Positions 43,945-53,595 of a DNA stretch of 64,000 nucleotides are shown in pieces. Origin of the DNA: Sphingobacteriia bacterium 28-36-52. Lineage in GTDB: Bacteria; Bacteroidota; Bacteroidia; Chitinophagales; Chitinophagaceae. The position numbers were made by a program, and so were the translations under genes. The stretch spans positions 124,001-188,000 of the forward strand of contig NCGN01000003.1 in the NCBI GenBank assembly GCA_002281575.1, in the 5' to 3' direction. Every line of letters starts with the position of its first letter. Position 1 is the first letter of the stretch. Below the pieces are notes generated by a model. It was not told where the DNA came from and did not search any database. It saw only the letters and a program-made list of their open reading frames with translations.

Positions 43945-46038
43945 TTATTTGATGGTATAACGTATTCCTAAAAAACCTCGAATGCCTTGGTTGGGCGCAA
44001 ACATATAAGTAGGATCAAAGCTGAGTGCGTAGGGGTTGTCTGGGGTTGATTGCACTTGCCCATCGGGTTGGAACTGCACAGATTTATCAAATGGATCATT
44101 GGCCCTTGCAATCAAGAATGGGCTATACCGAGTGGGTAAAAAGTTCAAGAGATTTTTTACACCACCATACAATTCAAATCCATGCCAATAATGAAAAGTA
44201 AACTGTACATTTTGCAAACTATACCAGGGGGAGTAAGGCTGCCGTGGATCGAGCGGGCCTAACAATGGCAAACGCATGGGGCTGTAAACATTGCCTGTAT
44301 AATCAATGTCTAAGTGAATAGAAGGTATGCGATAAGACAAAGACCAGGTACCAGAAAAACGCTCTGTTAAAATTTGCTGTTCTTTTTGTTGGTTATTGTG
44401 CAAAGCAACATCCATATAAGTTGCACCAATATTTAATTTGATTCCATTGTTCAATGCAATATCTGCATTGGCAGAAACACCTTTACTTATGGCATGACCA
44501 TTTAAGTTGGAGTAAATAATTTGATTGGGATCTGTTTCAAAATCACCTACAATTCGATTGTTAAAATACGTATAGAACGCAGTAAAATCAAGGGTTGTGG
44601 CAGCTGTGCCCTTTCCATAGATTTTATGGATATAATTTAAATTGATATTAAATGATTGTTCTGGTTTGAGTTGTTCAGTCAATACTACTTTTCTAGCACC
44701 TGATAATGCCGCATGGTCTTCTGTAAATAAATTCACTACTCTAAATCCGGTTCCCATATTCAATCGAAGGAACTGTTGGTTATTAATCGTGTACTTATAA
44801 GCGATGCGCGGCGTGAAAATATTTCCATGCGCCGAATTATAATCGTAGCGAAGTCCTACTAATAATTTGTGTTGTTGATTAAAACTAATTTCATCTTGCG
44901 CAAAAATGCCTGGCAAAATAATTCGCTGCGGCGCTGTTCCCATTTTTGCTCGATCTGTTGAACCTGTTGCAGGGGTATTGTCATTGTAATAGGTATATCG
45001 CAATGCAGTACCTAATAAGAAATCGTGTTTGCCGATTGCTTTATCCCAGACCATTTGTGCAAAGCCTACTTGTTGTTTGGCCATGTACAAAGTATTGCCA
45101 TACATGCTGTTTTGGTGATGGTGATTCAACGAAAAAGCAAGACTAATTTTTTCAGTAGTAGGTAACTGATAATTGCCTAATAATTCAACACGGTTGGTAT
45201 AAATACTTTCTCCGTAAACAGCATCTGTTCCTCTGAAACCCTTGTTCCAATTCATTTGCCCGCCCCAACGGTCTTCATAAAAATATCTAGCAGCTAGATT
45301 CAAGGTTCTGTTTTGCTTTTGTTGAATAGACCATTTTTGGAAAACAGAAACGCGTTGCTGTAAAGTCAAATCGGTAAATCCATCTTTATTATTATCGATG
45401 GGATTACTGTAATTGAAATAATTAATGCCTGTTAACACAGTGGCTTTGCTCCCCACATTATTAGTAAAACCTAAATCGGTATTGACTTCCCCCCAGGTGG
45501 TAGCCATCATATCTGCAGATATATGAGGTGCTGTTCCTGTCTTTTTAGTAATCACATTAATTAATCCGCCAATGGCTTCACTCCCATACAAAGTAGATGC
45601 TGGGCCTTTTACTATTTCTATTCTTTCTACCATGGAAGCAGGTATACCCGATAAACCATAAACGGTAGATAAACTACTTACTATGGGCATTCCATCAATT
45701 AATACCATGGTATAAGCACCAGGTAGTCCATTGATTCTGATTTCGCCTGTATTACAAATATTACAATTGCTTTGCGGCCTTACTCCATTCACATGGAGTA
45801 GCCCTTCAAAAATATGAAAGGCAGGATTCTTCTTTAAGAAAGCAGCTGAATATACTTCAACAGGAACTGGGCTTTCCACTCTTTTCACTTCTTTTAAAGT
45901 GCCTGTAACTACTACTTCAGCCAACTCTGCTTGCATGGGTTTGAGCAAGCGAGAAGTATCGGTAGGCAGCTGTGCCAAAGTGCTAAAGCTGTTGCCTATT
46001 ACCAATGATATGACCGATATAATTGCCGAAAATTTCAT
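43945..46038 (-). CDS. TonB-dependent outer-membrane receptor
   Basis: 697 residues: signal peptide (SVISLVIGNSFSTLAQ), a plug domain (EVVVTGTLKEVKRVESPVPVEVY, PGAYTMVLIDGMPIVS, VERIEIVKGPASTLYGSEAIG) and a 22-strand barrel ending in IRGFLGIRYTIK. An early pair of cysteines, NCNICNTGEIRINGLPG, is characteristic of one Bacteroidota subgroup. It is divergent from a DtxR-family metal regulator with a palindromic operator between them, so uptake of iron or manganese complexes is the likely function. The CDGSH gene follows 20 bp downstream. Ligand unknown. Confidence 0.92.
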   Translation of the reverse strand: MKFSAIISVISLVIGNSFSTLAQLPTDTSRLLKPMQAELAEVVVTGTLKEVKRVESPVPVEVYSAAFLKKNPAFHIFEGLLHVNGVRPQSNCNICNTGEIRINGLPGAYTMVLIDGMPIVSSLSTVYGLSGIPASMVERIEIVKGPASTLYGSEAIGGLINVITKKTGTAPHISADMMATTWGEVNTDLGFTNNVGSKATVLTGINYFNYSNPIDNNKDGFTDLTLQQRVSVFQKWSIQQKQNRTLNLAARYFYEDRWGGQMNWNKGFRGTDAVYGESIYTNRVELLGNYQLPTTEKISLAFSLNHHHQNSMYGNTLYMAKQQVGFAQMVWDKAIGKHDFLLGTALRYTYYNDNTPATGSTDRAKMGTAPQRIILPGIFAQDEISFNQQHKLLVGLRYDYNSAHGNIFTPRIAYKYTINNQQFLRLNMGTGFRVVNLFTEDHAALSGARKVVLTEQLKPEQSFNINLNYIHKIYGKGTAATTLDFTAFYTYFNNRIVGDFETDPNQIIYSNLNGHAISKGVSANADIALNNGIKLNIGATYMDVALHNNQQKEQQILTERFSGTWSLSYRIPSIHLDIDYTGNVYSPMRLPLLGPLDPRQPYSPWYSLQNVQFTFHYWHGFELYGGVKNLLNFLPTRYSPFLIARANDPFDKSVQFQPDGQVQSTPDNPYALSFDPTYMFAPNQGIRGFLGIRYTIK

Positions 46039-46060
46039 CTTTCTGAACGTAAAAGTATAA

Positions 46061-46080
46061 TTGTTAGACTAGCCTAACAA
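46061..46080. promoter_or_regulatory. Palindromic DtxR/MntR-type operator
   Basis: TTGTTAGACTAGCCTAACAA has 7-bp perfect inverted arms (TTGTTAG/CTAACAA) around a 6-bp centre, and its core resembles the DtxR/IdeR box (TTAGGnTAGnCTAACC). It sits 22 bp before the TonB receptor start and 32 bp before the regulator start, in the position to repress both. Confidence 0.7.
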
Positions 46081-46112
46081 ATTTTATTTAGATTTTCACT
46101 TATTTTTAGGGC

Positions 46113-46796
46113 ATGCAAGTACTTTCTTATACGGAGGAGAATTACCTAAAGGGGATTTTTAAGTTGACCATTGAAATGGCAGATAAAGTAGAAGCTGGCA
46201 CCAACGAAATTGCAACCCACTTAGGCGTAAAGCCCGCTACGGTAAACGATATGCTGAAGAAACTGAAGGATAAAAAGCTTATTCATTACGAACGATATGG
46301 TAAATCTTCTTTAACCAAAGAGGGTAAAAAAAGAGCTATTGAGATTGTAAGAAAGCACCGATTATGGGAAACTTTTTTACACGAGAAGTTAGCATTTAAC
46401 TGGGACGAAGTGCATGAAGTTGCAGAGCAGTTAGAACATATACAAAGCAAAAAATTAATTGATAAATTAGATCAGTTTCTAAACTATCCATCAGCAGATC
46501 CACATGGTGATCTTATTCCCAATGCAAAGGGCGAGCTCAGTATTCTTCCCCGTAAAACCTTAATAGAAGAATTAGTAGGGCATCAATGTAAAATGGTAGG
46601 TGTAAAAGATAATTCAGCAGAATTCTTAAAATACGTAGATAAATTAGGCCTATCTATTAACCAACCCATCAAGGTAAAAGCAAAACAAGCTTACGATAAT
46701 CAAATTGATATTGAAGTAAATGGCAAGAAGCACAGTATCAGCCCCAAGTTTGCCGAGCAGATCATTATTGTATGCCCAACTTGTAATAAAAAATAA
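46113..46796 (+). CDS. DtxR/MntR-family metal-dependent transcriptional regulator
   Basis: 227 residues: N-terminal winged helix (SYTEENYLKGIFKLTIE, TNEIATHLGVKPATVNDMLKKLKDK), a metal-binding/dimerisation domain (RKHRLWETFLHEKLAFNWDEVHEVAEQLEHIQS with the H and E ligands, DPHGDLIP), and a C-terminal FeoA/SH3-like domain (KVKAKQAYDNQIDIEVNG). In this family bound Fe2+ or Mn2+ turns on DNA binding. The palindrome at 46061-46080 is its probable site, which would make it autoregulatory and a repressor of the TonB receptor. Confidence 0.92.
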   Translation: MQVLSYTEENYLKGIFKLTIEMADKVEAGTNEIATHLGVKPATVNDMLKKLKDKKLIHYERYGKSSLTKEGKKRAIEIVRKHRLWETFLHEKLAFNWDEVHEVAEQLEHIQSKKLIDKLDQFLNYPSADPHGDLIPNAKGELSILPRKTLIEELVGHQCKMVGVKDNSAEFLKYVDKLGLSINQPIKVKAKQAYDNQIDIEVNGKKHSISPKFAEQIIIVCPTCNKK

Positions 46797-46808
46797 ATAA
46801 AGAAAACC

Positions 46809-48215
46809 TTAATCGATATTTACTTCGCCCTGTTTCATTTTATTCAATACTGTTTCAAATGCTGCAGTAGAAAAACGCATAGTAGATCTTAGTTTAATGG
46901 CTTTTTCTTCCCAATTAATGGCTTCCACTTTATTGCCTGTTCTATATAGTAACCTTGCATAAGTATCTATCAATTCTGCTGATTCAAAAAACTCTAATCC
47001 TCGTTTAGCTAATAATAAGGCCTTACTTAAGTATGCAGGATTTTTAGAAAAAGTATATACATCCCATGCGCCTTCATTCAACGCATTGGCATAAAATTGT
47101 CCTCGGGGTGTAAATTGTATCATATTACGTTGTACGCCTTGAACAGGATGGTTTTTATTTAATTTAATACGAATGCTATCGGGAATTTGAGCAAAAATTT
47201 CAGGAGGAATTCCCGAACCAGCAGTTTTGAGCAACTTTATTTGCGCCAATGAATCTTCTTTTCGAATATCTTCAGGCTTTATATTCATAAAGTAGCGTTC
47301 ATAAAAAGAAAATACATTACGCATATAATTAACAGTATCATTAACGCCTTTATAATAGGTAAGCATTAGCTGCATATTGGCTTTAGGCCCTTCTTCAGGT
47401 TTATCGGTAGTAAAAGTATTTTGTCTAAATGCAGCAACTTGATAGGCAAAAGGGAGGTTTTTATCTTCAATTGCTTTATTGATAGACTTAAAGGTAATTC
47501 TACTATTAATGACCTGACGTTCTCTCAAAGGCATATTATACCAAGCTATCATGTAATTATCTTTTTGCTTTTCTACAAATTTTTGTGCTATAGAACCAAC
47601 AATAGGTGCGCATCTCAAAACATATTGAAGAAAAGTAATAGCAGTTGCTGAATCATCAGGTGCTTTTTGTGTGAGTTCGTCAATAAGATCGGGATGTGGT
47701 TCAAACCCAATCTTTAATACTTTGTCTACAAGCTTACGAATCACTACAAAATCACCAACTTTGTTATAGTAATTTTGTTTCAATTCTTTAAACGAACCAG
47801 TATTTGAACGCATTTCTGCAATAGCACGTTGAATACCTTGAATATAGGGATACGCCAATGTAGAGCTTGAAGGTAATATTTGTAAAATGTTCAACTGTGC
47901 ATCAAACCAAATAATACCAAAAAAATCTTTAGGTACTGTATAAATAGAATTTGCTACATTAAACTCAACTGGAAAACGAGGTTGCCGAATTAAAATACAA
48001 TTGCTATCTATACTATTTTTTGCAGCCACCAATCCTGCTTCGGCAACGTCATTACACTGAACGCATTTTTCCGATGTAATTACCAGCATTACTAATTTCT
48101 TTTCCTTATCAGCTTTTTTAGCAGCTTCTTCAAAAGTAAGTGTAGAAAAATGAGGCTGTGCAAATACACCAACTGAGCATAATGCCAAAAGGATAAAGAA
48201 ATAAGACTTTAACAT
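46809..48215 (-). CDS. Secreted thioredoxin-fold protein
   Basis: 468 residues with signal peptide SYFFILLALCSVGVFAQ. The first ~140 residues have a thioredoxin-like fold with a CxxC pair (VITSEKCVQCNDVAEAG). The remaining ~320 residues are helical and look like TPR-type repeats (KNPAYLSKALLLAKRGLEFF, LIDTYARLLYRTGNKVEAINWEEKAI). A periplasmic thiol-disulfide or sensing role is a guess from the fold. It is the last gene of a leftward run that begins at dnaB, 30 bp after dnaX. Confidence 0.75.
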   Translation of the reverse strand: MLKSYFFILLALCSVGVFAQPHFSTLTFEEAAKKADKEKKLVMLVITSEKCVQCNDVAEAGLVAAKNSIDSNCILIRQPRFPVEFNVANSIYTVPKDFFGIIWFDAQLNILQILPSSSTLAYPYIQGIQRAIAEMRSNTGSFKELKQNYYNKVGDFVVIRKLVDKVLKIGFEPHPDLIDELTQKAPDDSATAITFLQYVLRCAPIVGSIAQKFVEKQKDNYMIAWYNMPLRERQVINSRITFKSINKAIEDKNLPFAYQVAAFRQNTFTTDKPEEGPKANMQLMLTYYKGVNDTVNYMRNVFSFYERYFMNIKPEDIRKEDSLAQIKLLKTAGSGIPPEIFAQIPDSIRIKLNKNHPVQGVQRNMIQFTPRGQFYANALNEGAWDVYTFSKNPAYLSKALLLAKRGLEFFESAELIDTYARLLYRTGNKVEAINWEEKAIKLRSTMRFSTAAFETVLNKMKQGEVNID

Positions 48216-48245
48216 AGATTGATTATTGGAACATAAATATAAGGA

Positions 48246-50054
48246 TCAATAATCAATCTCCAATCGCAGCTTATCGCGCAGTTCTCTTACCAATGGATAC
48301 TGTTCAGCAATCCGTTCAAATTTTTGTTTGCTGTTTAATCGCATATGCAATGGCACGTCTTCCTTCTCTCCCTCTTCTACTAAAATGGTAAAATTAATGG
48401 CCCTGTTATTGAACTGGGTTTGTAATTGATCTATCAAAACCATTTTTTCACTTTCAATAAATTTCTGTGCAGTAACAGCTGAAACGCGAACGGTAAAATG
48501 GATATCGCTTTCTATTTCTAGGCTGGCAATTCTAAATGTGCCTACTGCTGAATGTTTTAATTGTTGTTCTAATTGAACTATATAAGCATCCCAAAAAGCA
48601 CGCAGGCTTTCCTCGGTTAATGGCATTGCTTCTTTAACTTCCTCAATTTCATAATTACTGCCCGCTTTCTCTTTAAGTGCTTCTAATAAAGATTTCTTTG
48701 GCCCAGTTTTAATTGTACCAACAGGTGCAGGTGTGGGTGCAGCGGTTTGCGCAACAAACAGTTTGGCTTCTGGAGTGCTGCTAGACAAATGGGCGGCAGA
48801 AGGCTGAGTTGGATTGCTGCTTGGCTTCACAGCAGCTTGCCCAGGTAATGTAGGCGGAGCTGGTGGCGCCAGCGACTGAATCATTTTTGTTTTAAAAGCA
48901 ATAGGTCCGTCAACTCGTTTTTTTTTAACAACCGTTCCCTTGTCGGTGGTGAGTTCAATGGCTTGTTGCAAAAAACTGAGCTTAATTAATGCAAGCTCAA
49001 CATGTAATCGCTTATTGCGTGCCATTTTATAATTGACTTCAGTGTCGTTTAAAATATTTAAAGCACTTAACAAATAGCTTAACGAAGTTTGCTGCGCAAC
49101 TTGAATATATTTTGCTTGCATTCCTTCTACCACTTCTAATAAAGAAGCCGACTTAGCATCTTTACATACAAGCAGATTACGAATAAATTCCGCAAAACCA
49201 TTCAATACCAAGTCACCTTCGAATCCTTTGCGGTTAATTTGATCAAATAGCAGCATTGCTCCTGCCATATCCTGCTTTTGCATACAATCTAGCAGTTGAA
49301 AAAAATAATCCTCATCTAAAATATTTAAATGCTCTAGTGTATTTTGATAAGTTACCGTTCCATTGGTAAAGCTGACAATTTTATCAAGAATACTCAAAGA
49401 GTCTCGCATACAGCCCTCACTCTTTTGGGCAATAACTTGCAGGGCAGCTTTCTCTGCATTAATTTTTTCTTTGTCTACAATTTCTTGTAAGTGTTCAACA
49501 GTATCGTTGTTGGTAATTCTTTTAAAATCAAAAATTTGACACCTACTTAAAATGGTCGGTAAAATTTTATGTTTCTCTGTAGTTGCTAAAATAAAAATGG
49601 CATAAGGAGGTGGTTCTTCTAATGTTTTCAAAAATGCATTGAATGCACTTGAACTGAGCATATGAACCTCATCTACTATATATACTTTGTATTTTCCTGC
49701 TTGTGGCGCAAATCTCACTTGTTCTACCAATGCGCGAATATCATCCACCGAGTTATTACTGGCCGCATCTAATTCATGAATATTCATGGAAGTACCTGCA
49801 TCAAAAGAAACACAACTATTACAAGTATTGCAGGCTTCGCCGTCTGCAGTTTGATTAGTACAGTTAATGGTTTTAGCCAAGATACGGGCACAGGTTGTTT
49901 TACCCACCCCTCTTGGTCCGCAAAATAAAAATGCATGCGCCAACTGATTATTGCGAATAGCATTCTTTAGTGTAGTGGTAATATGTTGTTGACCCACTAC
50001 TGTATTAAAGTTTTGGGGACGATACTTACGTGCTGATACTATAAAATTATCCAT
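48246..50054 (-). CDS. dnaX: DNA polymerase III subunit gamma/tau
   Basis: Clamp-loader ATPase of the replisome, 602 residues. Walker A is FCGPRGVGKTTCARIL, the zinc site is CTNQTADGEACNTCNSC, Walker B is VYIVDEVHMLS, and the sensor is ATTEKHKILPTILSRCQIF. Domain III follows, then a Pro/Ala-rich linker (~390-460) and a tau-like C-terminal domain. No A-run suggesting programmed frameshifting stood out. It is on the same strand as dnaB, downstream of the candidate origin. Confidence 0.95.
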   Translation of the reverse strand: MDNFIVSARKYRPQNFNTVVGQQHITTTLKNAIRNNQLAHAFLFCGPRGVGKTTCARILAKTINCTNQTADGEACNTCNSCVSFDAGTSMNIHELDAASNNSVDDIRALVEQVRFAPQAGKYKVYIVDEVHMLSSSAFNAFLKTLEEPPPYAIFILATTEKHKILPTILSRCQIFDFKRITNNDTVEHLQEIVDKEKINAEKAALQVIAQKSEGCMRDSLSILDKIVSFTNGTVTYQNTLEHLNILDEDYFFQLLDCMQKQDMAGAMLLFDQINRKGFEGDLVLNGFAEFIRNLLVCKDAKSASLLEVVEGMQAKYIQVAQQTSLSYLLSALNILNDTEVNYKMARNKRLHVELALIKLSFLQQAIELTTDKGTVVKKKRVDGPIAFKTKMIQSLAPPAPPTLPGQAAVKPSSNPTQPSAAHLSSSTPEAKLFVAQTAAPTPAPVGTIKTGPKKSLLEALKEKAGSNYEIEEVKEAMPLTEESLRAFWDAYIVQLEQQLKHSAVGTFRIASLEIESDIHFTVRVSAVTAQKFIESEKMVLIDQLQTQFNNRAINFTILVEEGEKEDVPLHMRLNSKQKFERIAEQYPLVRELRDKLRLEIDY

Positions 50055-50074
50055 AGAAATTGCTGCAATATAGC

Positions 50075-51247
50075 TTATTTATAATCCATCTCAGGATGCC
50101 TTTCAAAAGGATATTTTTCGTTGAATATATAACGGAAAGTAACCATTCTTCGGCTCTGCGTTCCTCCAAGGCTTTTGTAAATATTCACCATTTTAGGGTT
50201 CCAATCTCCCGCCCAACCCATTTCATATTGTTCATACCAACCTTTGCCTTGTAGATGTAACCCTGCTGCATAGATTAAGTAACTGTCTACCCCCAATGCT
50301 TGGTATTTTGGCACAACCCCAAAAGCCAATCCGGTTAATCGTTTATTGGTGCCCCTCCACTTCATCCATAATAATTGCAATTTTTGGAAGAGTCCAAACT
50401 GTCCATTGAAATGTTTGAAATATTGATTTAAATCGGGAATATTAATGAACATGGCAATGGGCTCCTCTTTATAATAAGCAAACCAAACTACTCGCTCATC
50501 CATGATGGGCTTCATTTTATTGAATAGCTTCATTACCTGTTCCTTGGTAATTTCTTTTGCCTCCCCATGTTGTGCCCATGCTGCATTGTAAACAGTTGCA
50601 AAATCACCTGCATATTTATTTAGTTCACTCAGCTTTACATGCTTGGCAGAATAATCTGGCTTAGCATTAAACTTAGCATACCGTTCTGGAAATTTTTCAG
50701 GCAATGGATCGTCTACATTCATGTAGTAGTAATACTGATTGTAGTAATTCTTAAAACCATACCCTTCAAACAACGCTTCATAGTAGGATGGATTAAATGA
50801 CATCCCATACATGGGTTCTTTATTAAACCCCTCCACCATTAAGCCCCACCATTTATCTCGATCACCAAAATTAATAGGACCATCCATGGCTTCCATACCC
50901 ATTGAGCTTAACCACTCTTTGGCTGTATCAAACAATAAATTAGCAGTTGCTTGATCATTGATGCTATCAAAGAATCCAACTCCACCTGTTTTAAAATCAG
51001 TTCCTTTATTAAGGTATTTGTCATTGGTAAAAGCTGCAATTCTACCAACCAGCTCTCCATTATCTGTATAGGCAACCCAACGCTTAGCTTGCCCCCATTT
51101 AAAATTTTTATTTTTTGAAGGATCAAACACTTCATTCACTTCATTGTCTAAAGCACGGATATAGCAAGGATTCTCTCCATTCATGATTGCATTAACTGCC
51201 AAAAAATCTTTGACTAGTTCTGCTTCGTTTACTTCTACTATTTGCAT
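50075..51247 (-). CDS. GNAT-like conserved protein
   Basis: About 390 residues with an acyltransferase-like (GNAT) pattern: AKRWVAYTDNGELVGRIAAFTND, GGVGFFDSINDQATANLLFDTAKEWL, ESFFEGYGF-type YYEALFEGYGFKNYY, and a second half with EPIAMFINIPDLNQ and GLAFGVVPKYQALGVDSYL. Such paired-GNAT proteins are common in Bacteroidota and often unnamed. The start is the Met at 51247 (MQIVEVNEAELV); the longer frame would run into the L,D-transpeptidase gene. It starts 10 bp after that gene's stop. Substrate unknown. Confidence 0.8.
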   Translation of the reverse strand: MQIVEVNEAELVKDFLAVNAIMNGENPCYIRALDNEVNEVFDPSKNKNFKWGQAKRWVAYTDNGELVGRIAAFTNDKYLNKGTDFKTGGVGFFDSINDQATANLLFDTAKEWLSSMGMEAMDGPINFGDRDKWWGLMVEGFNKEPMYGMSFNPSYYEALFEGYGFKNYYNQYYYYMNVDDPLPEKFPERYAKFNAKPDYSAKHVKLSELNKYAGDFATVYNAAWAQHGEAKEITKEQVMKLFNKMKPIMDERVVWFAYYKEEPIAMFINIPDLNQYFKHFNGQFGLFQKLQLLWMKWRGTNKRLTGLAFGVVPKYQALGVDSYLIYAAGLHLQGKGWYEQYEMGWAGDWNPKMVNIYKSLGGTQSRRMVTFRYIFNEKYPFERHPEMDYK

Positions 51248-51257
51248 ACCCTTCTCT

Positions 51258-52856
51258 TTACTTTTGAAATAATTTTTCAGCCATTTTTTGATCGTGTTTG
51301 TAAATATCTCTTCTAAAATGCAACTCACCCGATTGATCTACCCATGCAGTAAAATACACCAGAAAAACGGGGATTTTCTTTTTTAAGGTAACCCATTTTT
51401 CTTTTTCTAAATACATTAAACTATCAATGTATTTACTAGTATAATTAGGTTGGTCACGCAACAAAAATTCAGCAAATTTCTTTGGTTCTGCTATCCTAAT
51501 ACAGCCATGACTCAATCCCCGATTAGTTTGAGTAAACAAATTTCTATTAGGTGTATCGTGTAAATAAATACTGAAATTATTAGGGAATAAAAACTTTACT
51601 CTACCCAAAGCATTATTAGGACCCGGCTTTTGTCTTACTTGAGGAAGCTTTCCATTGGCATTGGTAATTTCCATATTGTGTTTGGCTATATAGCCAGGGT
51701 TTCTTCTGATGGCAGGTAAAATTTCGTTGCGAACAATGCTCTCTGGAACATTCCAGTAAGGACTAAATACTACATACTGTAAGTTGCCATTAAAGATGAC
51801 CGTATTGTTAGCGGAAGAACCTACAATCACATTCATCTGCAAAGCAATTTTACTTTTTTCAAAAACCCTCAACTTAAACTCAGGAATATTGACCAGTACA
51901 AAAGTGCTGTCTTGTTGTGGAGGCATCCACCTGGCTCTCTCCATATTAATGAGTAATTGTTCTACTCGTTTCTTTAGAGGGATATTTAAATCGGCTATTA
52001 CTTTATTTCCAATAATGCCATCTACTTCAATGCCATGTCGTTCCTGAAATTTTTTAACAGCCAATACCATGGTGGTATCATATATATTATTGTTGGTGAG
52101 AGGGTCTGTTTGCAAAAAAGTTAATCGCTTTTTGATGCGTCCAATTAGTTCACTAGTATCACCACTTCTCAATGATTTTTTTAAATTAGGCAAAGAATCG
52201 AGGACTTCTTTTTTTTGCATATCCAATAAACGATACAACCATTGCTCCATTCTAGGATATTGCAAACTCACCGGTGCATAATTAATGGGTGTGCTCGATT
52301 TCTTTTCTATTACAGAATCAAGTAGTGCATGAAGATTCACTTTTTTTCGAGGAATATACCATCCTAAATCTGCTAAATTAATGTCGGCTCCCTTGTATAC
52401 TTTGGCTGCATATTTAAAAAATTGTGCAGTAAAAAGTAGTTCTGTATTTAGAACGTCTTTATTTTCTCTAATGGCATTTGCAGGCTTGTTTGCATAAACC
52501 TGATACAGCTGTTGAAACTGTTTATTAAATAAACTGCTATCCAACAAACGCGTAATATGATCGTTTTGCAAATTATAAAAATGGTGTGCCTGCTCAGATA
52601 GTCCAGTAGAATCGAACCAAGCGTATTCAAAGTTTCGATCGGTATAAAAATCAACCAACTGTTGCTCAAATTCTTTCACCCAACTATTCGTAGAAATAAA
52701 TTGGACCAAAGAAATGCTATCTAAAAAAAGTGGATTATAGGAAGTAGCTAGAGTAATGGTACTATCTCTTGTAATTTTTTTCTTTGCTGAACCCGAATTA
52801 CAAGAAAAAGAAATAAATACCAGAATACCCAAATAACATACCAACTGATTACGCAT
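51258..52856 (-). CDS. L,D-transpeptidase (YkuD/YcbB-like), lipoprotein
   Basis: Cross-links peptidoglycan stem peptides (3-3 links) or attaches proteins to them. 532 residues: lipobox FISFSC, an N-terminal helical scaffold, a peptidoglycan-binding motif (TMVLAVKKFQERHGIEVDGIIG, ~280-310), and the YkuD catalytic domain with SIYLHDTPN and the active Cys in LSHGCIRIAEP. The catalytic residues are intact. The start is the Met at 52856 (MRNQLVCYLG); 52871 would add five residues. It lies between the GNAT-like gene and rsmE in a leftward run. Confidence 0.9.
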   Translation of the reverse strand: MRNQLVCYLGILVFISFSCNSGSAKKKITRDSTITLATSYNPLFLDSISLVQFISTNSWVKEFEQQLVDFYTDRNFEYAWFDSTGLSEQAHHFYNLQNDHITRLLDSSLFNKQFQQLYQVYANKPANAIRENKDVLNTELLFTAQFFKYAAKVYKGADINLADLGWYIPRKKVNLHALLDSVIEKKSSTPINYAPVSLQYPRMEQWLYRLLDMQKKEVLDSLPNLKKSLRSGDTSELIGRIKKRLTFLQTDPLTNNNIYDTTMVLAVKKFQERHGIEVDGIIGNKVIADLNIPLKKRVEQLLINMERARWMPPQQDSTFVLVNIPEFKLRVFEKSKIALQMNVIVGSSANNTVIFNGNLQYVVFSPYWNVPESIVRNEILPAIRRNPGYIAKHNMEITNANGKLPQVRQKPGPNNALGRVKFLFPNNFSIYLHDTPNRNLFTQTNRGLSHGCIRIAEPKKFAEFLLRDQPNYTSKYIDSLMYLEKEKWVTLKKKIPVFLVYFTAWVDQSGELHFRRDIYKHDQKMAEKLFQK

Positions 52857-52883
52857 GCTGCTAAGGTACAAATTGTAAGAGGA

Positions 52884-53585
52884 TTATCTATGTTGTAAAA
52901 GCACAGCAGCTGCAATTCCAGCAGTTTCAGTTCTGAGTCGAGTATTTCCTAAACCAATCATGGTAGCCCCAACTTTAGCGGCCATTTCAATTTCGCTTAG
53001 GGTAAAATCTCCCTCTGGACCAATGAGTAACAAAGTATTTACAGACTGGTCAATCGATTGAATGGCTTTTTTCTCGCCAGGCTCACAATGTGCTAAAAGT
53101 AGTTGGCCATTCAGTGGTTGTTGAATCAGCTGTTTAAACTGTATAGGGTCGTGTAATACAGGCTTATACGTTTGTTGACTTTGCAACATAGCAGATACCA
53201 AAATTTGTTCCCAACGTTCTTTTTTAAAATGGGTTCGCTCAGTTCTGTCTGCAATTAAAGGATAGAATGCACTAATACCAATTTCTGTGGCTTTCTCTAG
53301 AAACCATTCCATTCTAGCTGCATTTTTTACAAAAGAAATAGCAATACTGTTTTGAGGATTGGGTGAAGGCATTTGTTCAAAAGCAGACAATTGAACAACC
53401 GTCTTTTTTTTATCAGCAGTAACTATTTCACCTAAACATTTTAAACCAAGACCATTGGTTAATGCAATGGTAGTTCCTGTTTTCATTCTCAAAACAATAC
53501 TACAGTGCTTACTAGACTCCTCAGAAAGCGTGAACAAACCTGGGTTTGGTGGCAATAGTGCTTCGTAAAAAAAAGGAATAGACAT
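52884..53585 (-). CDS. rsmE: 16S rRNA (uracil(1498)-N3)-methyltransferase
   Basis: SPOUT methylase of about 233 residues that makes m3U1498 in 16S rRNA. Motifs: N-terminal PUA-like FTLSEESSKHCSIVLRMKTG, ISFVKNAARMEWFLEKATEIG, LLIGPEGDFTLSEIEMA and the knot signature LGNTRLRTETAGIAA. The start is the Met at 53585 (MSIPFFYEALLP), 10 bp after the dnaB stop; a longer start would overlap dnaB. Confidence 0.94.
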   Translation of the reverse strand: MSIPFFYEALLPPNPGLFTLSEESSKHCSIVLRMKTGTTIALTNGLGLKCLGEIVTADKKKTVVQLSAFEQMPSPNPQNSIAISFVKNAARMEWFLEKATEIGISAFYPLIADRTERTHFKKERWEQILVSAMLQSQQTYKPVLHDPIQFKQLIQQPLNGQLLLAHCEPGEKKAIQSIDQSVNTLLLIGPEGDFTLSEIEMAAKVGATMIGLGNTRLRTETAGIAAAVLLQHR

Positions 53586-53595
53586 AAGGATTTTA

